Assembly: GCA_023393265.1 (NCBI GenBank)
Contig: JAEWME010000449.1
Location: 1 to 20,979 of the forward strand
Source of the DNA: Bacteroidota bacterium
GTDB taxonomy: Bacteria > Bacteroidota > Bacteroidia > Bacteroidales > Prolixibacteraceae
Length of the DNA stretch: 20,979 nt
Reading direction: 5' to 3'
Shown here: positions 17,452 through 20,979 of the stretch, in pieces
How the letters are laid out: each line of letters starts with the position of its first letter
Position numbering within the stretch: the stretch's first letter is position 1
Position numbers and translations under genes: made by a program
The notes under the pieces: generated by a model
Databases searched by the model: none
Told to the model about the DNA's origin: nothing
Seen by the model: only the letters and a program-made list of their open reading frames with translations

Positions 17452-17519
17452 GGATGGTATGGGTAAAACTATAAAGAGCTTTTATAAGGCCATTCTCGAG
17501 TCAGGGGGATGGCCTTTTT
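17450..17519 (+). promoter_or_regulatory. leuA transcription attenuator (antiterminator and terminator)
   Basis: Terminator: AAGGCCATTCTC (17486-17497) pairs with GGGGATGGCCTT (17505-17516), 12 pairs with two G-U, loop GAGTCAG, then T residues to 17519. Antiterminator: GAGGATGG (17450-17457) pairs with CCATTCTC (17490-17497), eight pairs with one G-U, using the same left arm. The two folds exclude each other. The antiterminator 5' arm overlaps the leader-peptide stop codon (17449-17451), so a ribosome that reaches the stop would cover it and let the terminator form, whereas a ribosome stalled at any Leu or Ile codon would leave it free. A small extra hairpin, TATAAA/TTTATA (17470-17486), lies between them. 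Confidence 0.78.
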
Positions 17520-17593
17520 CTTTGTTTTAAATTTTCATGACTGAATATCAAAACTGTAACTAAAAAAATAACAAATCATAAATTGAAAATCAA

Positions 17594-19114
17594 ATGAGCG
17601 ACAGATTGTACATTTTTGACACCACTTTACGCGACGGAGAACAAGTCCCGGGGTGTCAGTTGAACACCGTTGAAAAAATTGAAGTAGCTCGTGCTTTAGA
17701 AGAATTGGGCGTCGATGTGATCGAGGCTGGGTTCCCGATCTCGAGTCCAGGTGACTTTAATTCAGTAGTTGAAATTTCAAAAGCGGTTACCTGGCCAACA
17801 ATATGTGCCCTAACCCGCGCGGTCGAAAAAGACATTGATGTTGCTGCCGAAGCGCTAAAATTTGCCAAGCGTGGCCGAATTCATACCGGTATTGGAACGT
17901 CGTTTTATCACATCAATTACAAACTGAATTCAAATCAGGATGAAATTGTTGAAAGAGCAATGGCCGCAGTGAAATACGCAAAGAAATATGTGGAAGATGT
18001 TGAATTTTATGCCGAAGATGCTGGTCGTACCGAAAACGAATATCTTGCCCGTGTAGTTGAAGCTGTAATTAAAGCTGGTGCTACTGTTGTAAATATTCCC
18101 GATACAACCGGCTACACGCTTCCTGTTGAATTCGGTGCGAAAATTAAGTATTTGTTCGACCATGTTCCGAATATTCACAAGGCTACTATTTCAACTCATT
18201 GCCATAACGACTTGGGAATGGCTACTGCTAATACAATCGCAGGAGTGATGAACGGGGCCCGGCAGGCCGAAGTAACGATCAACGGAATTGGTGAACGCGC
18301 CGGGAATACTTCACTCGAAGAAGTAGTGATGATTCTCAAAAGTCGTTACGCTGTGCTGAATATTGATACCAACATCAATACGAAAAACATTTATAAAACA
18401 AGCCGTTTGGTCTCGAATCTGATGAACATGCCGGTTCAGCCAAACAAAGCTGTTGTAGGCCGTAATGCTTTTGCACATTCTTCCGGAATTCATCAGGATG
18501 GCGTGTTGAAGAACCGCGAAAACTATGAAATCATGGATCCGACTGATGTTGGAATAAATGAGTCAAGTATTGTGTTGACTGCCCGAAGCGGACGTGCTGC
18601 TCTGAAACACAGACTGGAAGTAATGGGTTTTGAACTGGATAAGGAAAAACTGGATGAAGTTTACGAGCAATTTCTGAAGCTTGCCGATAAGAAAAAAGAT
18701 GTGAAAGACGATGACGTTGCTGCTTTATTGGGTGATGTAACACAAAAAGAAAGACGAGTTAAACTTGACTTCCTTCAGGTTGTTACAGGAAAGGGACTGG
18801 TGCCGATTGCCAATGTGCGGTTGAACATTGCTGGAGAAATCCTTGACGCAACTGCCTCAGGAAATGGGCCGGTAGATGCTGCATTGAAAGCGGTGAAAAA
18901 AATACTTCATCGTAAAGTTATTTTGGAAGAATTCCTGATTCAGGCCATTACAAGAGGAAGCGACGACTTCGGGAAGGTGCACATGCAGGTGAAGCACGAC
19001 GAGGCCATTTTCCATGGCTTCGGGGCAAATACCGATATTATCACTGCTTCTGTAGAAGCATTTCTTGACGCGATTAACAAGATTCCGGGTGGGGCAAAGG
19101 TTGTTCAGGAGTAA
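17594..19114 (+). CDS. leuA: 2-isopropylmalate synthase
   Basis: A 506-residue enzyme that condenses acetyl-CoA with 2-oxoisovalerate, the first committed step of leucine synthesis, in the cytosol. The catalytic barrel begins with DTTLRDGEQ (D9-Q17, with metal ligand D14), has H202/H204 in [12 protein letters not shown] and GIGERAGN at 231-238, then HSSGIHQDG. The C-terminal LeuA dimer domain (about 378-503, with FLQVVTGKG and [12 protein letters not shown]) is where leucine binds as feedback inhibitor in characterised enzymes. GEQVPG replaces the more familiar GEQSPG. The length and the regulatory domain favour IPM synthase over homocitrate or citramalate synthase. Preceded by the leader attenuator and followed by leuC after a 161-nt gap. 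Confidence 0.95.
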   Translation: MSDRLYIFDTTLRDGEQVPGCQLNTVEKIEVARALEELGVDVIEAGFPISSPGDFNSVVEISKAVTWPTICALTRAVEKDIDVAAEALKFAKRGRIHTGIGTSFYHINYKLNSNQDEIVERAMAAVKYAKKYVEDVEFYAEDAGRTENEYLARVVEAVIKAGATVVNIPDTTGYTLPVEFGAKIKYLFDHVPNIHKATISTHCHNDLGMATANTIAGVMNGARQAEVTINGIGERAGNTSLEEVVMILKSRYAVLNIDTNINTKNIYKTSRLVSNLMNMPVQPNKAVVGRNAFAHSSGIHQDGVLKNRENYEIMDPTDVGINESSIVLTARSGRAALKHRLEVMGFELDKEKLDEVYEQFLKLADKKKDVKDDDVAALLGDVTQKERRVKLDFLQVVTGKGLVPIANVRLNIAGEILDATASGNGPVDAALKAVKKILHRKVILEEFLIQAITRGSDDFGKVHMQVKHDEAIFHGFGANTDIITASVEAFLDAINKIPGGAKVVQE

Positions 19115-19115
19115 A

Positions 19116-19138
19116 CAGTTGCAGTTTCAGTTGTCAGT
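19116..19138 (+). repeat. Imperfect CAGTT repeats after leuA
   Basis: Four loosely spaced copies of CAGT(T) occur at 19116, 19122, 19128 and 19135, directly after the leuA stop. This looks like decayed low-complexity intergenic repeat sequence. No function can be assigned. Confidence 0.5.
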
Positions 19139-19163
19139 CGCAAATAGCGCGAAATATACTTTG

Positions 19164-19183
19164 CCGTCTGCTTTAGCTGACGG
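19164..19183 (+). repeat. REP-like hairpin in the leuA-leuC spacer
   Basis: CCGTCTGCT (19164-19172) and AGCTGACGG (19175-19183) form a GC-rich stem with one T-T mismatch and a tight loop. There is no T-tract, so it is not a standard terminator. The sequence (CCGTC...GACGG around GCTTTAGC) resembles short palindromes I have seen scattered between genes in Bacteroidota genomes; a single copy in this window cannot prove a repeat family. Confidence 0.5.
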
Positions 19184-19275
19184 ACACGAATAGAAATATT
19201 TTAAATCAATTTTTGCTGAAGCCAATATTCCTTTCTTCATTAGAGGGGCTGGTGGCAAGGCTCAAAATAAAAATA

Positions 19276-20676
19276 ATGGAAGCAAAAACTTTATTCGACA
19301 AAATTTGGGATTCGCATGTGGTGAAACAGGTTGAAGGCGGCCCAAGTGTTTTATACATCGATCAGCATTTGATTCACGAAGTGACCAGCCCGGTTGCATT
19401 TCTGGGCCTGGAAAAACGTGGATTGAAAGTGCTTCGTCCGGAGAAAACGGTTGCCACTCCGGATCATAACGTGCCAACCATCAATCAAAACCTGAGTATT
19501 AAAGACGAATTGTCGCGCAACCAGGTGGAAATGTTGAAGAAAAACTGTGCCAATCATGGTATCGTTTATCATGGTTTGGGTAGCGAAGGTCACGGCGTAG
19601 TTCATATTATTGGTCCTGAAATGGGACTTACCAAGCCTGGAATGACCATTGTGTGCGGCGACAGCCACACTTCAACCCACGGAGCTTTTGGGGCCATCGC
19701 CTTTGGAATTGGAACCAGCGAAGTAGAAATGGTATTTGCCAGTCAGTGCATTATGCAGCCGAAACCAAAGAAGATGCGTATCACTGTAAACGGAACATTG
19801 AGCAAAGGCGTCACCGCAAAAGACATTGCACTTTATATCATTTCAAAAATTTCAACGAGTGGTGGAACCGGCCATTTTATCGAATATGCCCGATCGGCTA
19901 TTACCAGCCTAAGCATGGAAGGTCGCATGACCCTGTGTAACCTGAGTATCGAGTCGGGTGCCCGTGGTGGAATGATAGCTCCGGACGAGACCACATTCGC
20001 TTATATGAAAGGTCGTCAGTTTGTTCCGAAAGGCGAAGAATGGGATAAGGCTGTTGCTTACTGGAAAACGCTGAAATCTGACGAAGGCGCGAAATTCGAT
20101 ACCGAGCTTGTTTATGACGCTGCCGATATTGAACCAATGATTACTTATGGAACAAATCCAGGGATGGGAATTGGTGTATCAAAGTCAATTCCAACCAGCG
20201 ATGGTTTAACAGGAACCGATAAGCTGACTTACGAAAAATCATTGAAATATATGGGTTACAACGGAGGCGAAAAAATGATTGGTAAGTCAATCGACTATGT
20301 TTTCGTTGGAAGTTGCACCAACGGCCGAATTGAAGACTTCCGGGCTTTTGCCAATTTTGTAAAAGGCAAAAAGAAAGCCGACAACGTTACCGCATGGATA
20401 GTTCCCGGTTCGCAGGCTGTTGAAAAACAAATTCGTGCTGAAGGCTTGGTCGAAATTTTGGAAGCCGCCGGTTTTGAGCTGCGCCAACCCGGATGTTCCG
20501 CTTGTCTGGCGATGAATGACGACAAAATTCCGGAAGGAAAATATTCGGTATCAACCTCGAACCGCAACTTCGAAGGGCGCCAGGGACCAGGTGCACGCAC
20601 GTTGCTCGCCAGTCCGCTTACAGCCGCCGCCGCTGCCGTAACAGGTAAGATCACCGACCCACGCGAATTCCTGTAA
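19276..20676 (+). CDS. leuC: 3-isopropylmalate dehydratase large subunit
   Basis: Starting at the ATG at 19276 gives 466 residues, exactly the length of E. coli LeuC, and an N-terminus [16 protein letters not shown] that aligns with it; reading on from an upstream TTG at 19213 would add 21 residues with no family support. The protein isomerises 2-isopropylmalate to 3-isopropylmalate with the small subunit LeuD. The [4Fe-4S] ligands are C347 (in GSCTNGR), C407 and C410 (in [11 protein letters not shown]), the same numbers as in E. coli. Other aconitase-family motifs are [24 protein letters not shown] and [12 protein letters not shown]. leuD should follow nearby but is not in the window; a four-helix-bundle gene comes next after 34 nt. 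Confidence 0.97.
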   Translation: MEAKTLFDKIWDSHVVKQVEGGPSVLYIDQHLIHEVTSPVAFLGLEKRGLKVLRPEKTVATPDHNVPTINQNLSIKDELSRNQVEMLKKNCANHGIVYHGLGSEGHGVVHIIGPEMGLTKPGMTIVCGDSHTSTHGAFGAIAFGIGTSEVEMVFASQCIMQPKPKKMRITVNGTLSKGVTAKDIALYIISKISTSGGTGHFIEYARSAITSLSMEGRMTLCNLSIESGARGGMIAPDETTFAYMKGRQFVPKGEEWDKAVAYWKTLKSDEGAKFDTELVYDAADIEPMITYGTNPGMGIGVSKSIPTSDGLTGTDKLTYEKSLKYMGYNGGEKMIGKSIDYVFVGSCTNGRIEDFRAFANFVKGKKKADNVTAWIVPGSQAVEKQIRAEGLVEILEAAGFELRQPGCSACLAMNDDKIPEGKYSVSTSNRNFEGRQGPGARTLLASPLTAAAAAVTGKITDPREFL

Positions 20677-20710
20677 TTGATTATTTATTAATGATTATTG
20701 ACGATTGGCA

Positions 20711-20979
20711 ATGAACAAGCGCGAGTTGGAAGTTCGGACGAAGAAATTTGCACACGATTGTGTGAAAGTTGCCTTGTCGTTTCCGGAGAATCCACTTGGT
20801 CGGCATATTCGAGGGCAGTTAATCCGATGTTCGACTTCGGTGGCTGCTAACTATAAGGCAGCGAATCTTGCCCATTCGAAAGCGGCATTTGTTGCAAAAT
20901 TATCAATTGTCATTGAAGAAGTGGATGATAGCGGATTTTGGCTAGAGTTTGCAACAGACGAAAAATTGCTATATGAGAG
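20711..20979 (+). CDS. Four-helix-bundle (S23/intervening-sequence type) protein, 5' part
   Basis: The reading frame starts at the ATG at 20711 and runs off the window after 89 codons. It begins MNKRELEVRTKKFAHD and contains RGQLIRCSTSVAANYKAANLAHSKAAFVAKLSIVIEEVDDSGFWLEF, the typical pattern of the four-helix-bundle family first found in 23S rRNA intervening sequences (S23). These proteins are small (about 115-130 residues), pentameric in solved structures, and of unclear function; in Bacteroidota they are often found as free-standing genes between metabolic genes. Its place 34 nt after leuC, probably before leuD, suggests it sits inside the leu operon and is cotranscribed. No Shine-Dalgarno sequence is seen. 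Confidence 0.9.
   Translation, partial: MNKRELEVRTKKFAHDCVKVALSFPENPLGRHIRGQLIRCSTSVAANYKAANLAHSKAAFVAKLSIVIEEVDDSGFWLEFATDEKLLYE

Noticed and set aside
19213..19275. Upstream extension of leuC from a TTG codon
   Set aside because: The ATG at 19276 gives the standard 466-residue length and the usual N-terminus; the added residues match nothing in LeuC.

Overview
The window looks like a chromosomal segment from a member of the Bacteroidota, probably Bacteroidales or Marinilabiliales, though the order is an inference. The signs are a large secreted protein with a C-terminal type IX secretion (T9SS) sorting domain, near-absence of Shine-Dalgarno sequences, promoter-like TAnnTTTG boxes, and an rplJ-rplL-rpoB-rpoC cluster closed by a small DUF3467 gene. 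All genes read on the + strand. I see no mobile element, CRISPR array, tRNA or rRNA.

Layout. (1) 1-9095: the core transcription/translation operon: the last codons of rplJ, then rplL, rpoB, rpoC and a DUF3467 gene, ended by a strong intrinsic terminator. Two tandem hairpins between rplL and rpoB look like an internal attenuator separating ribosomal-protein from RNA-polymerase expression. (2) 9277-12808: a three-gene set for a membrane-bound, biotin-dependent sodium-pump decarboxylase (gamma, alpha, beta order). The alpha subunit is divergent at several catalytic motifs, so its substrate is uncertain. A terminator-like hairpin lies at the gamma/alpha junction. (3) 12992-16543: a secreted CotH-like, lamin-tail-domain protein with a T9SS tail. 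(4) 16774-17172: a small exported protein of unknown function with a perfect AGGAGG ribosome binding site, unusual for this phylum. (5) 17339-20676: leuA and leuC of leucine biosynthesis. Upstream of leuA there is a 22-codon leader peptide rich in leucine and isoleucine, followed by mutually exclusive antiterminator and terminator hairpins, which is the layout of a ribosome-mediated attenuator. (6) 20711-end: the start of a four-helix-bundle (S23/intervening-sequence type) gene, sitting just after leuC.

How the parts work together. The first block makes the ribosomal stalk and the catalytic core of RNA polymerase. The second probably couples decarboxylation of a carboxylic acid to sodium export. 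The leu block makes 2-isopropylmalate and isomerises it, probably with leuD/leuB beyond the window edge, and appears to be controlled by charged branched-chain tRNA supply. The most interesting parts are the leuA attenuator, the divergent decarboxylase and the SD-led orphan secreted protein.
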